A stretch of DNA of 64,000 bases from Pseudomonadota bacterium (GCA_021848345.1 JAJZUV010000008.1:30974-94973); one strand, 5' to 3'; shown: positions 1-9,728, counted from the stretch's first letter. A program made the numbers and translations. Notes: a model not told the origin generated them from the sequence alone.

Positions 1-1168
1 GGCCATCGCCATGGTCTTCGGGAACGCGAATCCGCAGGCGCGTGGACGTGACAAAGTGCGGGCGATTGTGCGAATCCAGCGAATGCCCGTCGAGATCGAA
101 GCGGTAGCCCGGACGCAATCCGCGCAGTGCGCCTTGCCCTTGCGCGATGAAGTTCCCGCCCTCGGCCTGGTATTGCCGGACCCGCGCCAGGTGGTCCGAG
201 ACCTTCGCGTCGTGCGCTGACGCGTCGAAGCCGGCCGGCCAGTGGATCAGGGTGTGGCGTTCCGCCGTGGGGACGTTGTGCGGAACCTGGGCGCGCGCCT
301 CGCCGACCAGCCGGCGTTGCGGGTGCAGGAAGTCGTAGTCCCAGGCCTCGGTCCACTCCCCATGCAGGCTCAGGCAGGTGTCGAAGGCGTGCACCACCGG
401 CCTGTCGCGTTCGCCCGGGGCGTCGCGGCGCGCGCGCAGCGGGAGTTCGCGATAGGCCGGGCAGGGTTGCGGGTCGAGTCCGGACTTGGGGTCGCGGATG
501 ACCAGCGTGTGGGGCGGCGCGCGCGAGCACTTGCGTGGATCCCCGTCCGCGTGCTCGAAGTAGTAGCTCAGGCCCCAGCGTGCCATCAGGCGCACCACGA
601 AATCGAAGTCCGTCTCGCCGTATTGCACCTGGTAGTCGAGCTTCGGATAGTCGCCGCCGCAGCGCATGTCCAACCGCCAGGGGTAGGCGCCGAGCACGGT
701 GCGCAGGATGTCGGGAACGCGCTGGTGCTGGAAGATGCGATAGTGGTTGCGCAGCCGCGCCAGCGCCAGCCACGGCTCCAGGCGCAACTCGATCATGCGG
801 CCGCGCGCATCGGTGTCGAGATGGCGCAATCCGGTCACGATGCCGTTGATGCAGCGCCAGCGCGCCACCGGGGGTCCGAAGCGATCGCGAATGCCCGCTT
901 CGAGTTCCAGGCATACACCGAGCTCCTGGCCGAGCAGGGCGTTGGCGTCCGTGCGGTCGCTCTCGCCGTGGCGCGGCACGTAGTCCTTTCCCTGCTGCAC
1001 GACCCACGCTGAGCGCCGGTCGCGCGCCAGCAGGCGGTAGCGGAACGGCTTGCCGACCTCCTCCTCGCCGTCAAGTTCCAGCAAGCGCAATGCGGGCTCG
1101 TCGCGCCACAGTGGCATGCTGGCGCTGATCAGGGAGGCGGCGATGGGTTCGTCGGGCTGGATGGGCAT
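1..1168 (-). CDS. vgrG: Type VI secretion system spike protein VgrG (TssI), N-terminal part
   Basis: VgrG trimers cap the Hcp tube of the type VI secretion system and carry effectors into neighbouring cells. Reading the minus strand from the ATG at 1168 gives 389 codons without a stop to the window edge, so the 3-prime part is missing. The visible part matches the gp27-like N-terminal domain: an early LLELDGEEEVGKPFRYRLLA strand pair, then the family hallmark near residue 195, FDFVVRLMARWGLSYYFEHADG split over a turn, and later a typical barrel segment ending in RPHFVTSTRLRIR. The ATG is preceded by AGGAAG at a suitable distance and lies 14 bases after the stop of the upstream gene, so the three minus-strand genes probably form one transcript. 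Gp5-like needle, any C-terminal effector extension and the cargo genes after it are outside the window. Identification is by fold-typical motifs, not by search. Confidence 0.88.
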   Translation of the reverse strand, partial: MPIQPDEPIAASLISASMPLWRDEPALRLLELDGEEEVGKPFRYRLLARDRRSAWVVQQGKDYVPRHGESDRTDANALLGQELGVCLELEAGIRDRFGPPVARWRCINGIVTGLRHLDTDARGRMIELRLEPWLALARLRNHYRIFQHQRVPDILRTVLGAYPWRLDMRCGGDYPKLDYQVQYGETDFDFVVRLMARWGLSYYFEHADGDPRKCSRAPPHTLVIRDPKSGLDPQPCPAYRELPLRARRDAPGERDRPVVHAFDTCLSLHGEWTEAWDYDFLHPQRRLVGEARAQVPHNVPTAERHTLIHWPAGFDASAHDAKVSDHLARVRQYQAEGGNFIAQGQGALRGLRPGYRFDLDGHSLDSHNRPHFVTSTRLRIRVPEDHGDG

Positions 1169-1182
1169 GGCGGTGCTCTTCC

Positions 1183-2112
1183 TCAGGCGGTTTCGCCCAA
1201 CGCGAGAATGGGCGGATCGCGGTAGGTCTCGTCGATCTCGTAGCCCTGGCTGCGCAGTTCGGCTTCGGCGCGCGGGCGCAGGTGCCTGTAGCTGGCGAGC
1301 TTGGCGGGAATCAGCTCCTTCCAGCGCTTCATGTCCTCGACGTTGCGGAAATATCCCCAGAAGTAGGATGCCTCGTTTTCGAGTTCGATGGCGAACATGT
1401 AGACACCACCGCCCTTGGAATTGCGCAGGGCGGGTTCGTCGATGGCGCGTACGGTCATGTACACCCCGTCCGCCCAGAATTGCCAATAGGGCAGGTGAAG
1501 GTTGATTTGCATCCACTGGTCCAGCGAAGGCACCAGTGCGGGATCGAGCGCATAGCCACCAGGTTTGGAAAGGGAATAGCGGATGGCCTCCAAGCCTCGA
1601 AGTCGGGGCTCCGTGGGCAGCAGGTGCCGCCGCCACCCCGCCCGCAGGATGTCGTCGAACAGCGCGAACAGCCTGTCGCGGGCGAGCGCGTGCGGAACCC
1701 GCTCTCCGTCCATCGCGAAGGCTCGGATATTCCACGAGTAGATGCCCTCTTCGGGAGCTTCTGGGTCGCTGGTGCCCATCACGCCAGAAACTCGCGGAAT
1801 GTCGAAGCTGTACGCGCCTTGCAGGTAGCGCACGCGGCCAAGCGCGTCGAGCGGCCATTTGCGCTTGTAGAAATGGATCCCCACGGGTTTGCGATCCATG
1901 CGCGCGCCAGCAGCGCGCAAGTCGAAGTTTCCGGGGTCGCCGAGCGTAATCGTGAAGGGAGAGTCGGCCATGGCTTGAGGGGGGCGGAAGAGGAGGGAAT
2001 GGTGACTGCCGCGCCTCCAGAGGATGAGGAGCGCTGATGCGCCGACGCCGCCCGCGGCGGCCCCTGCCAGAAGCAAGCGTCGGCGCCCCGGGTACGGACA
2101 TGCGTCAGGCAT
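1183..2112 (-). CDS. Uncharacterised membrane-anchored protein of the vgrG operon
   Basis: 309 residues. The start chosen is the ATG at 2112, which overlaps the stop of the upstream gene (2105-2107) and so suggests translational coupling; an in-frame start further upstream at 2166 would lie inside that gene. Residues 10-12 are RRR, followed by a run of Leu, Ala and Gly to about residue 31 and then WRRG: a single N-terminal membrane anchor or an uncleaved signal. The rest is soluble, with many aromatic residues (for example HLPYWQFWADGVYMTVRAID) and a conserved-looking acidic C-terminus. I do not recognise the family. Position directly before vgrG, and export or anchoring, would fit an accessory, effector-related or immunity protein facing the periplasm, but nothing in the sequence proves a role. 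Coding is supported by codon pattern, clean overlap with its neighbour and consistent orientation. Confidence 0.7.
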   Translation of the reverse strand: MPDACPYPGRRRLLLAGAAAGGVGASALLILWRRGSHHSLLFRPPQAMADSPFTITLGDPGNFDLRAAGARMDRKPVGIHFYKRKWPLDALGRVRYLQGAYSFDIPRVSGVMGTSDPEAPEEGIYSWNIRAFAMDGERVPHALARDRLFALFDDILRAGWRRHLLPTEPRLRGLEAIRYSLSKPGGYALDPALVPSLDQWMQINLHLPYWQFWADGVYMTVRAIDEPALRNSKGGGVYMFAIELENEASYFWGYFRNVEDMKRWKELIPAKLASYRHLRPRAEAELRSQGYEIDETYRDPPILALGETA

Positions 2113-3271
2113 ACCGGCTCCCCAGGATGCGCAACTCATCCAGCATGCGGCTTTGGCATCGACCACACATCAGCTTGTGATATTGATCCGCCGTGTCACT
2201 GATCCATTCCATGCGCTCGCGGTAGTCAAACAAACGGATGCCCGGCGGTGCGTCGGAGCGCCACTCCGGATCCTCCACGAACTCGCTCGCGCTGAAGCTG
2301 AGTTGCATGCGGAACGTGAGCGGCGTGCCCTTGCTGTTCATGGGCATTCCCATCTTGCGGGCTGTCTCGAGTTCCTCTTGGAACTTGGGGTTGCCGTAGA
2401 TCAGGCCCTGCAATACCTCGCCCTGTTCGTGGCGCGCCATCGCCCACAGGTGTTGCATGGCAAGGGCCGCCTTCCCTTTATCGCTCGTCTCGGCTTCGAA
2501 GGCCTTCCAGCCGTCGATGGCCTCGCGCATCAGCGGCGCCAGGCGCAGCTGGCCGATGGGCGCACCCAGGGTCGCGCTGTTCTCATCGAAATTCCAGGGG
2601 ATGTTGGGCACGGCCTCCCGGGCCCATTCCTGCTTGCCCAGGTTGGACAGCACGACGGGCTCGAAATCCTGCGCGCTGCGCTCGGCCGCGCACATCTCCA
2701 CCGATTCCGGGCACACCGTCCAGGCGTAGTGCCACGGCAGCGCGTCGTTGTACAGCCACAGGTTGCCCTTGCCCAGCGCGCTCAGCGTGGCCGGACCGAA
2801 GAATGGAACCGCCCAGTTCTGGATCGTGAAAGCCACCTGCTTGGACGCGAACGCCGCCAGGCCCGCCCAGTAGAAGCGCCCGCGGCGCGCAGGGTCGCCG
2901 TGCAGCCGTTCGATTTCCAGGTACAAGCGCGCATAGCCGCCGGCGATGCGCTCCGCGCGCATGGCGTAGCGCACGACTTTTCCGACGTACTCGGCCCGCA
3001 GGTAGGGTTCGATGTCGGTCCACTGCCCCTGCTCGTTCTTGTAGCGCGGCACGGGCCAGTCGGGATCGGGCAGCGGATCCGGGGAGATGATGATGGGCGT
3101 CTCCCGGCTCAGATCGATCATCCTGGGCCGGCGCATGTTGATCCGGGGATACAGCTGCAGCATCGCGTGTTGCTGCGCCACGCTCCAGAACGAGCAGCAG
3201 GGGCATCGCGCCTGTTGCGGCGGGCCGGGGTTGCGCACGGTGTGCAGGATGAACTTCAGGTGCTCGGGCAT
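2105..3271 (-). CDS. Uncharacterised protein, first gene of the vgrG operon
   Basis: 388 residues, no signal peptide. Visible features: a CPCC motif near residue 23 and a CGRCQ motif near the C-terminus, which together could bind a metal; a helical, aromatic central part containing the stretch GRFYWAGLAAFASKQVAFTI; and a C-terminal segment rich in charged residues. The start at 3271 is the first ATG; no good ribosome binding site is visible before it, and a 9-base-pair inverted repeat sits in the leader. Later methionines at about residues 37, 46 and 51 are possible starts, but the CPCC region reads like real protein. The gene ends by overlapping the next gene, and vgrG follows, so it is probably expressed with the secretion spike. 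Family unknown to me. An effector, adaptor or chaperone carried by the spike are all open possibilities. Confidence 0.62.
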   Translation of the reverse strand: MPEHLKFILHTVRNPGPPQQARCPCCSFWSVAQQHAMLQLYPRINMRRPRMIDLSRETPIIISPDPLPDPDWPVPRYKNEQGQWTDIEPYLRAEYVGKVVRYAMRAERIAGGYARLYLEIERLHGDPARRGRFYWAGLAAFASKQVAFTIQNWAVPFFGPATLSALGKGNLWLYNDALPWHYAWTVCPESVEMCAAERSAQDFEPVVLSNLGKQEWAREAVPNIPWNFDENSATLGAPIGQLRLAPLMREAIDGWKAFEAETSDKGKAALAMQHLWAMARHEQGEVLQGLIYGNPKFQEELETARKMGMPMNSKGTPLTFRMQLSFSASEFVEDPEWRSDAPPGIRLFDYRERMEWISDTADQYHKLMCGRCQSRMLDELRILGSRYA

Positions 3272-3275
3272 GGAG

Positions 3276-3311
3276 GTCTGGCGGGCGACGCGTGAAGCGC
3301 TGCCGCCAGAC
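3276..3311 (-). promoter_or_regulatory. Inverted repeat in the leader of the vgrG-linked operon
   Basis: A perfect 9-base inverted repeat, GTCTGGCGG at 3276-3284 and its complement at 3303-3311, begins 4 bases upstream of the start codon at 3271. In the mRNA it would form a hairpin with an 18-base loop immediately before the ATG, where the ribosome must bind. It could restrict translation or be an operator in DNA; nothing distinguishes these. Confidence 0.35.
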
Positions 3312-3427
3312 TAGACCCGTCCGGCAAGCCCGCGCCGGCGTGGGGATGCAAGACCTGAATACTCCGATCGGCCGTGGGGGTCGGCGCGAGGGCGGCCGTG
3401 GCGCGCCCTGGGGTGCATCGGGTCGGT

Positions 3428-3450
3428 GTGGCCCGGGGTGTCCGGGCCAC
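3428..3450 (-). terminator. Possible terminator hairpin downstream of galU
   Basis: An 8-base stem (GTGGCCCG at 3428-3435 with its complement at 3443-3450, 7-base loop) lies about 40 bases beyond the galU stop in the minus direction. There is no T-run after it, so it may only be a 3-prime stabilising structure. The rest of the gap 3272-3490 holds no recognisable gene. Confidence 0.3.
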
Positions 3451-3490
3451 GGGCCACGAGACCGCCGCGGGCGGCCTCGGGCGGTTCGGC

Positions 3491-4366
3491 TCAGGGCAGT
3501 TGCAGGCCCTTGAGGTAGGCGGCCAGCGCCTCGCCGGTCTCGGGGTGGGCCAGGCCGAGTTGCACGGTGGCCTCCAGGTAGCCCTGCTTGCTGCCGCAGT
3601 CGTAGCGGCGGCCGCTGTAGCGGTAGGCGTAGACGGCTTCCTCCGCCAGCAGCGCGGCGATGCCGTCGGTGAGCTGGATCTCCGAGCCGGCGCCGGGGGC
3701 GACGTTGCGCAGGTGATGGAACACCCGCGGGCTGAGCACGTAGCGCCCCACCACGCCCTGGGTGCTCGGCGCCTTCTCGGGGGAGGGCTTCTCGACGATG
3801 GCGTCCAGCGAGGTCAGGCCCGGCAGGATCTCCTGGCCGCGCACGATGCCGTAGCGCCGCGTGTGCTCGCGCGGCACCTCCTCGGTGGCGATCACGCTGC
3901 GGCCGTGGCGGGCGTGGATGTCCACCATCTGGGCCATGACCGGGGGCTGGCCCACCAGCAGGTCGTCGGCCAGCAGCACGGCGAAGGGCTCGTCGCCCAC
4001 CAGGCGCTCGGCGCACAGCACCGCCGCGCCGAGGCCGTTGGCCACCGGCTGGCGCACGAACACGCATTGCACGTCGGCCGGCTTGACACTGCGCACCACG
4101 TCGAGCAGGGCCTGCTTGTTGGCGGCCGCGAGCTCGTTCTCCAGCTCGTAGGCGGTGTCGAAATGGTCCTCGATGGCACGCTTGTGGCGCCCGGTGACGA
4201 AGATCATCTCGGTGATGCCGGCCGCGTAGGCCTCTTCCACCGCGTACTGGATCAGCGGCTTGTCCACCACCGGCATCATCTCCTTCGGAGTGGCCTTGGT
4301 GGCGGGGAGGAAGCGTGTTCCCAGCCCCGCGACGGGGAATACGGCTTTGGTGATGGCTGGTGGCAT
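3491..4366 (-). CDS. galU: UTP--glucose-1-phosphate uridylyltransferase GalU
   Basis: Makes UDP-glucose from UTP and glucose-1-phosphate in the cytoplasm; UDP-glucose feeds lipopolysaccharide, exopolysaccharide and trehalose synthesis. 291 residues, close to the usual 290-300. The N-terminus carries the nucleotidyltransferase signature [20 protein letters not shown] followed by [19 protein letters not shown]; further on are LLADDLL (metal and nucleotide site), ATEEVP and the SEIQLTDGI segment, all typical of GalU. The start is the ATG at 4366 giving MPPAITK; the frame is open far upstream but that part overlaps valS and is not GalU-like. It follows the valS stop by 26 bases on the same strand, so the two are probably cotranscribed. 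No oddities. Confidence 0.97.
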   Translation of the reverse strand: MPPAITKAVFPVAGLGTRFLPATKATPKEMMPVVDKPLIQYAVEEAYAAGITEMIFVTGRHKRAIEDHFDTAYELENELAAANKQALLDVVRSVKPADVQCVFVRQPVANGLGAAVLCAERLVGDEPFAVLLADDLLVGQPPVMAQMVDIHARHGRSVIATEEVPREHTRRYGIVRGQEILPGLTSLDAIVEKPSPEKAPSTQGVVGRYVLSPRVFHHLRNVAPGAGSEIQLTDGIAALLAEEAVYAYRYSGRRYDCGSKQGYLEATVQLGLAHPETGEALAAYLKGLQLP

Positions 4367-4392
4367 GGTGGATCTGCCTGGAAGTTGAGGTT

Positions 4393-7218
4393 TCAGGATC
4401 CGCCGAGGCGGGCGAGTTGTTCGAGCACCTTGTCGCGCGTGGCGCCGAATTCGGCCACGCGGCGCTGTTCCTGTTCCACGACGGCGGCCGGCGCGCGCTC
4501 GACGAAGGAGGCATTGCCCAGCTTGGCCCGGGCCTTGGCGATCTCCGCTTCCAGGCGCTGGGCTTCGCGTTGCAGGCGCTCGCGTTCGGCCGCGCGGTCG
4601 ACCTCGATGAACAGCGCGATGCTGGCCTCGCCGACCACCGCGGTGGGGGCGGCCTGCACGGCGGCCGCCCACTCCTCGCGGCTGGCGAACACGCGCAGCT
4701 CGGACACGCGCGCCAGCGCCTGCAGCGCCGGGGCGTGGCGCTGCAGCAGCGCGGTGTCGCCGCAGGCCAGCAGCGGCAGGCGCTGAGCGGGCGAAACGCC
4801 GAGTTCACCGCGCAGGTTGCGGCAGGCGTCGACGATGTGCTTGAAGCCGGCGATCTCGGCCTCGGAGGCCTCGTCCAGCTTGGAGAGCTGCGCCTCGGGG
4901 TAGGGCGCCAGGCTGAGCGTGGCACCGCCGCGCCCGGCCAGCGGCGCGACCTTGTGCCACAGCTCCTCGGTGATGAAGGGGATGATGGGATGGGCCAGGC
5001 GCAGCACGGTCTCGAGCACGCGCAGCAGGGTGCGCCGCGCGCCGCGCTGCTGGGCGGGGCTGCCCTGCGCGATCTGTACCTTGGCGATCTCCAGGTACCA
5101 GTCGCAGTACTCGCTCCAGACGAACTGGTAGATGGCCTGCGCGGCGAAGTCGAGGCGGTAGTCGGACAGTCCCTGCGCGACTTCCTGCTCGGTGCGCTGC
5201 AGCAACGAGACGATCCAGCGGTCGGCCGCGGTGAAATCGAGGTAGCCCTCGGGCCCGCAATCGTGCGAGCAATCGCCCATGCCGCGCTCGCTTTCGTCGA
5301 GGCCTTCGACCTGCATCAGCACGAAACGCGTGGCGTTCCACAGCTTGTTGCAGAAGTTGCGGTAGCCTTCGCAGCGCTTGGAGTCGAAGTTGACATTGCG
5401 CCCCAGCGTGGCCAGCGAGGCGAAGGTCAGGCGCAGCGCATCGGCGCCGAAGGCGGGAATGCCCTGCGGGAATTCCTTCTCGGTGGCTTTGCGCACCTGC
5501 GGCGCCAGTTCGGGCCGGCGCAGCCCGGAGGTGCGCTTTTCCAGCAGGGGCTCCAGGGCCACGCCGTCGATCAGGTCCACCGGGTCGAGCACGTTGCCCT
5601 CGGACTTGCTCATCTTCTTGCCGTGGGCGTCGAGCACCAGGCCGTGGATGTAGACGTCGCGGAAGGGCACCTTGCCCGTGAAATGGGTGGTCATCATGAT
5701 CATCCGGGCGACCCAGAAGAAGATGATGTCGTAGCCGGTGACCAGCACCGAGGAGGGCAGGAACAGCTCCAGCTCGCGCGTGGCGTCCGGCCAGCCCAGC
5801 GTGGAAAAGGGCACCAGCGCCGAGGAATACCAGGTGTCGAGCACGTCCTCGTCGCGGCGCAGCGGCCCGTGGTAGCCGGCTGCGCGCGCCTTGGCCTGGG
5901 CCTCGACCTCGTCGCGCGCGACGAACAGCTCGCCGCCTTCGCCCCACCACGCGGGGATCTGGTGCCCCCACCAGAGCTGGCGCGAGATGCACCAGTCCTG
6001 GATGTTGCGCATCCACTGCTCGTAGGTGTTGACCCAGTTCTCGGGCACGAAGCGCACCTGGCCGCCACGCACGGCCTCCAGGGCCTTGTCGGCCAGGCTG
6101 CGTCCGTCGGGGCCGGGCTTGGTGGTGGCGACGAACCACTGGTCGGTGAGCATGGGCTCGACGACCTGGCCGGTACGCGTGCAGCGCGGGATCATCGACT
6201 GGTGCTTCTTCACGTCCACCAGCACGCCGTCGGCCTGCAACTGTGCGACCACGCGCTTGCGCGCCTCGAAGCGGTCGAGACCGCGCCAGGGTTCGGGTAC
6301 CTGGTCGTTCATGCGCGCGTCCAGGCCCATGACCGAGATCATCGGCAGGCCGTGGCGCTGGCCCACCTGGTAATCGTTGAAATCGTGCGCCGGCGTGACT
6401 TTCACCACCCCGGTGCCGAACTCGCGGTCCACCGCGGCGTCGGCGATCACCGGGATGAGCCGCCCGCTCAGCGGCAGGCGCACGCGGCGGCCCACCAGCG
6501 CGGCGTAGCGCTCGTCCTCCGGGTGCACCATGACCGCGGTGTCGCCGAACAGGGTCTCCGGGCGCGTGGTGGCCACCACCACGGCGCCGCTGCCGTCCTC
6601 GAGTTCATAGCGCAGGTGCCACAGTGAGCCTTCCTCGGCCGCGCTTTCCACCTCCAGGTCGCTGACCGCGCTGCGCAGCACCGGATCCCAGTTGACCAGG
6701 CGCTTGCCGCGGTAGATCAGGCCCTGTTCGTATAGGCGCACGAAGCTGTCCATGACCACGCGCGAGAGCTTGTCGTCCATCGTGAAGTACTCGTACTTCC
6801 ACGACAGCGAGTCGCCCATGCGCCGCATCTGGCGCGCGATGGTGCTGCCCGAATGGCGCTTCCATTCCCAGATGCGGTCGACGAAGGCCTGGCGGCCCAT
6901 TTCGTGGCGGCTCAGTCCGGCCGCCTGCAACTGGCGCTCCACGACGATCTGCGTGGCGATGCCGGCGTGGTCGGTGCCGGGCACCCACAGGGTGTTGTCG
7001 CCACGCATGCGGTGCCAGCGCGTGAGCGTGTCCATCACCGTGTGGTTGAAGGCGTGGCCCATGTGCAGCGTGCCGGTCACGTTGGGCGGCGGAAGCTGGA
7101 TGGAGAACGACGCGCGCGCCGCGTCCAACGTGGGATCGAAGCAGCCGAGTTGTTCCCAGCGTGCGCTCCAGCGCGCTTCGATGTCGGCGGGCTCGAAAGA
7201 CTTGGCGAGGTCGGTCAT
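4393..7218 (-). CDS. valS: Valine--tRNA ligase ValS
   Basis: Charges tRNA-Val with valine and edits mischarged threonine. 941 residues, near the 951 of E. coli. It is a class I synthetase: [18 protein letters not shown] contains the HIGH-type motif (HMGH, residues 52-55), and KKMSKSEGN at about 534-542 contains the KMSKS loop. Between them are the editing domain ([13 protein letters not shown] and a [16 protein letters not shown] segment) and the tRNA-contacting [16 protein letters not shown] stretch. The C-terminus is the Glu, Ala, Arg-rich coiled coil seen in ValS, ending [14 protein letters not shown]. The start [10 protein letters not shown] is the first ATG after the divergent gap to uvrD. 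galU follows. Intact in all respects. Confidence 0.98.
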   Translation of the reverse strand: MTDLAKSFEPADIEARWSARWEQLGCFDPTLDAARASFSIQLPPPNVTGTLHMGHAFNHTVMDTLTRWHRMRGDNTLWVPGTDHAGIATQIVVERQLQAAGLSRHEMGRQAFVDRIWEWKRHSGSTIARQMRRMGDSLSWKYEYFTMDDKLSRVVMDSFVRLYEQGLIYRGKRLVNWDPVLRSAVSDLEVESAAEEGSLWHLRYELEDGSGAVVVATTRPETLFGDTAVMVHPEDERYAALVGRRVRLPLSGRLIPVIADAAVDREFGTGVVKVTPAHDFNDYQVGQRHGLPMISVMGLDARMNDQVPEPWRGLDRFEARKRVVAQLQADGVLVDVKKHQSMIPRCTRTGQVVEPMLTDQWFVATTKPGPDGRSLADKALEAVRGGQVRFVPENWVNTYEQWMRNIQDWCISRQLWWGHQIPAWWGEGGELFVARDEVEAQAKARAAGYHGPLRRDEDVLDTWYSSALVPFSTLGWPDATRELELFLPSSVLVTGYDIIFFWVARMIMMTTHFTGKVPFRDVYIHGLVLDAHGKKMSKSEGNVLDPVDLIDGVALEPLLEKRTSGLRRPELAPQVRKATEKEFPQGIPAFGADALRLTFASLATLGRNVNFDSKRCEGYRNFCNKLWNATRFVLMQVEGLDESERGMGDCSHDCGPEGYLDFTAADRWIVSLLQRTEQEVAQGLSDYRLDFAAQAIYQFVWSEYCDWYLEIAKVQIAQGSPAQQRGARRTLLRVLETVLRLAHPIIPFITEELWHKVAPLAGRGGATLSLAPYPEAQLSKLDEASEAEIAGFKHIVDACRNLRGELGVSPAQRLPLLACGDTALLQRHAPALQALARVSELRVFASREEWAAAVQAAPTAVVGEASIALFIEVDRAAERERLQREAQRLEAEIAKARAKLGNASFVERAPAAVVEQEQRRVAEFGATRDKVLEQLARLGGS

Positions 7219-7323
7219 GGGCAGGACGGGTGGCGGCGGGCCGGCGTGGGCACATCCCGGCGCGGGCAGGCCAAAACCTCAGGATTGTAGGCGGGCGGCC
7301 CCTGCCGCGGGCTTGACGCCTTC

Positions 7324-7329
7324 TACAAT
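7324..7329 (+). promoter_or_regulatory. Candidate -10 element of uvrD at leaderless distance
   Basis: TACAAT at 7324-7329 ends 6 bases before the uvrD ATG, so a transcript started about 7 bases downstream would begin at the start codon itself. No ribosome binding site precedes the ATG, which agrees with a leaderless mRNA. The -35 position (7301-7306) is poor. The gap 7219-7335 is the shared divergent region with valS. Confidence 0.35.
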
Positions 7330-7335
7330 GCGGAC

Positions 7336-9663
7336 ATGTCCGATCTGCTCGCACGGCTCAACCCCGAACAGCTCGCCGCGGTCACGCTTCCCGCCGACAG
7401 CGCGCTGGTGCTGGCCGGCGCCGGCAGCGGCAAGACGCGCGTGCTCACCACCCGCATCGCCTGGCTGATCTCCACCGGGCAGGCCTCGCCGGCCTCGATC
7501 CTGGCGGTCACCTTCACCAACAAGGCGGCCAAGGAGATGCTGGCGCGCCTGTCGGGCATGTTGCCGATTCCGTTGCGCGGCATGTGGATCGGCACCTTCC
7601 ACGGGCTGTGCAATCGATTCCTGCGCGCGCACTGGCGCAGCGCCGGGCTGCCGCAGAGCTTCCAGATCCTGGACACCCAGGACCAGCTGTCCTCGCTCAA
7701 GCGCCTGCTCAAGGCGATGAACGTGGACGACCAGCGCGCGCCCCCGAAACAGGTGCAGTGGTTCATCAACGGCTGCAAGGAGCGCGGCATGCGCGCGCGC
7801 GACTGCGATTCCCACGATGCGCACAGCCGCCTGTTCGCGGAGATCTATGCCGCCTACGAGGCGCAATGCGAGCGTGAGGGCGTGGTGGATTTCGCGGAAC
7901 TGCTGCTGCGCAGCTTCGAGGTGCTGCGCGACCACCCCGAGGTGCGCGCGCACTATCGCCAGCGCTTCCGCCACATCCTGGTCGACGAGTTCCAGGACAC
8001 CAACCGGCTGCAGTACATGTGGCTCAAGCTGCTGGCCGGGCCCGGCGAGCAGCAGCCGGCGGCGGTGCTGGCGGTGGGGGACGACGACCAGAGCATCTAC
8101 GCCTTCCGTGGGGCCCACGTGGGCAACATGGACGACTTCCAGCGCGATTTCCACGTGCGCCACCTGATCAAGCTGGAGCGCAACTACCGCTCGCATGCCT
8201 ACATCCTGGAGGCGGCCAACGAGCTCATCGCCCACAACACCCGTCGCCTGGGCAAGGTGCTGCGCACCGAGGCCGGCGACGGCGAGCCGGTGCGGGTGAT
8301 CGAGCACCCGACCGACCAGCAGGAAGCGCTGTGGCTGGTCGAGGAGATCCGCCTGCTGCTGCGCGAGGGTTTCGCGCGCGACCAGATCGCGCTGCTGTAC
8401 CGGTCCAACGCGCAGTCGCGGGTGATCGAGGGCGCGTTGTTCAACGCCGGGATTCCCTACCGGGTGTATGGCGGACTGCGGTTTTTCGAGCGCGCGGAAA
8501 TCAAGCACGCGCTGGCCTACCTGCGCCTGCTGCACAGCCTGCACGACGATACCTCGCTGCTGCGCGTGGCCAATTTCCCGCCGCGGGGCATCGGCGCGCG
8601 CACGCTGGAGCAACTGGCCGACGCCGCGGCCGCGCGCGGCGTGCCGCTGGCCGACGCCATCGCGCAGGTGCCGGGGCGCGCCGGCGCCAGCCTGCAGGCC
8701 TTCGGCACGCTGATCCAGCGCATGCGCGAGGAATGCGAGCACGCGAGCCTGCCGGAGACGGTGCGCCAGGTGCTCGAGCACAGCGGGCTGCTCGACCACT
8801 ACCGCGCCGAGCGCGACGGCCAGGACCGGGTGGAGAACCTGGAGGAACTGGTCAACGCCGCCGCGGCCTTCGTCACCCAGGAAGGCTTCGGGCTGGATGC
8901 GCGCGCGCTGAAGGAGCAACCGCTGGGTACCCAGGCGCTGGCCGACCAGGGCATCGATCCGGCCACCGGCGAGACCCTGTCTCCGCTGGCGGCCTTCCTG
9001 TCGCACGCGTCGCTGGAGGCCGGGGACAATCAGGCCCAGGCCGGGCAGGACGCGGTGCAGATGATGACCGTGCACGCGGCCAAGGGCCTGGAGTTCGACG
9101 CCGTGTTCATCACCGGACTGGAGGAAGGCCTGTTCCCGCACGAGAACGCGCTCAACGAGGCCGACGGAGTCGAGGAGGAGCGGCGCCTGATGTATGTCGC
9201 CATCACGCGCGCGCGCCAGCGCCTGTACCTCAGCCACGCGCAGACCCGCATCCTGCACGGACAGACCCGCTACAAGCTGCGCAGCCGCTTCCTGGACGAA
9301 CTGCCGCAGGAGTCCATCAAGTGGCTGAGCCCGCGCCAGGGCGGCTTCGGGGTGGGCGGCATGCTGGCGGGGGCGGTGCGCGGCGGACTCGGCGGCTGGC
9401 CGTCGTCGGGCGCGGGCGCGACCCAGGGCTCGGGGTTGGCGCAGTCGGCGCAGCCGGCCATGGCCCAGGGAGCCTCGGCGCCTGCCGGCGCGGCCGGGCA
9501 GCTGCGCGTGGGCCAGGCGGTGTTCCACAATCGTTTCGGCGAGGGCGTGGTGCTCAGCCTGGAAGGCCAGGGCGAGGACGCGCGCGCCCACGTGCGTTTC
9601 CACCGCCACGGCACCAAGTGGCTGGCGCTGGCGGTGGCCAAGCTGACACCGGTGGACTCCTGA
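7336..9663 (+). CDS. uvrD: UvrD/PcrA/Rep-family 3-prime to 5-prime DNA helicase
   Basis: Superfamily 1A helicase that unwinds DNA in nucleotide excision and mismatch repair. 775 residues; E. coli UvrD has 720. Helicase motifs in order: Q-motif LNPEQLAAV, Walker A AGAGSGKT at residues 27-34, motif Ia TFTNKAAKEM, GTFHGLC, motif II VDEFQDTN with D217-E218, motif III GDDDQSIYAFRGA, motif IV LERNYRSH, motif V MTVHAAKGLEFD and motif VI LMYVAITRARQRLYL. After a Gly, Ala, Ser-rich linker the last 50 residues (LRVGQAVFHNRFGEGVV) form the small Tudor-like tail that contacts RNA polymerase in UvrD and PcrA and is absent from Rep, which favours UvrD. Divergent from valS. Confidence 0.93.
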   Translation: MSDLLARLNPEQLAAVTLPADSALVLAGAGSGKTRVLTTRIAWLISTGQASPASILAVTFTNKAAKEMLARLSGMLPIPLRGMWIGTFHGLCNRFLRAHWRSAGLPQSFQILDTQDQLSSLKRLLKAMNVDDQRAPPKQVQWFINGCKERGMRARDCDSHDAHSRLFAEIYAAYEAQCEREGVVDFAELLLRSFEVLRDHPEVRAHYRQRFRHILVDEFQDTNRLQYMWLKLLAGPGEQQPAAVLAVGDDDQSIYAFRGAHVGNMDDFQRDFHVRHLIKLERNYRSHAYILEAANELIAHNTRRLGKVLRTEAGDGEPVRVIEHPTDQQEALWLVEEIRLLLREGFARDQIALLYRSNAQSRVIEGALFNAGIPYRVYGGLRFFERAEIKHALAYLRLLHSLHDDTSLLRVANFPPRGIGARTLEQLADAAAARGVPLADAIAQVPGRAGASLQAFGTLIQRMREECEHASLPETVRQVLEHSGLLDHYRAERDGQDRVENLEELVNAAAAFVTQEGFGLDARALKEQPLGTQALADQGIDPATGETLSPLAAFLSHASLEAGDNQAQAGQDAVQMMTVHAAKGLEFDAVFITGLEEGLFPHENALNEADGVEEERRLMYVAITRARQRLYLSHAQTRILHGQTRYKLRSRFLDELPQESIKWLSPRQGGFGVGGMLAGAVRGGLGGWPSSGAGATQGSGLAQSAQPAMAQGASAPAGAAGQLRVGQAVFHNRFGEGVVLSLEGQGEDARAHVRFHRHGTKWLALAVAKLTPVDS

Positions 9664-9698
9664 ATCCGCTGGACTCCTGAGCCGGCCGGACGGCCCGA

Positions 9699-9728
9699 TT
9701 GTCAGGGTCCGACCGTTGTGGCTATGCT
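9699..9728 (+). promoter_or_regulatory. Candidate sigma-70 promoter of the PhyH-like gene
   Basis: TTGTCA at 9699-9704 and TATGCT at 9723-9728 are separated by 18 bases. Transcription would start near 9735, followed by the ribosome binding site GGGGAGAG at 9753-9760. The element lies after the uvrD stop, so the next gene may be expressed independently. Confidence 0.45.

Noticed and set aside
242..1012. Plus-strand open frame of 256 codons at the left edge
   Set aside because: It is antisense to vgrG; the translated minus strand shows clear VgrG motifs, and the plus frame has no family-like composition or ribosome site.
4360..6627. 755-codon plus-strand frame opposite valS
   Set aside because: Shadow produced by GC-rich third positions; the real gene with all synthetase motifs is on the minus strand.
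7313..7318. TTGACG just before uvrD as a -35 box
   Set aside because: Only 5 bases separate it from TACAAT, far too few for a sigma-70 promoter.
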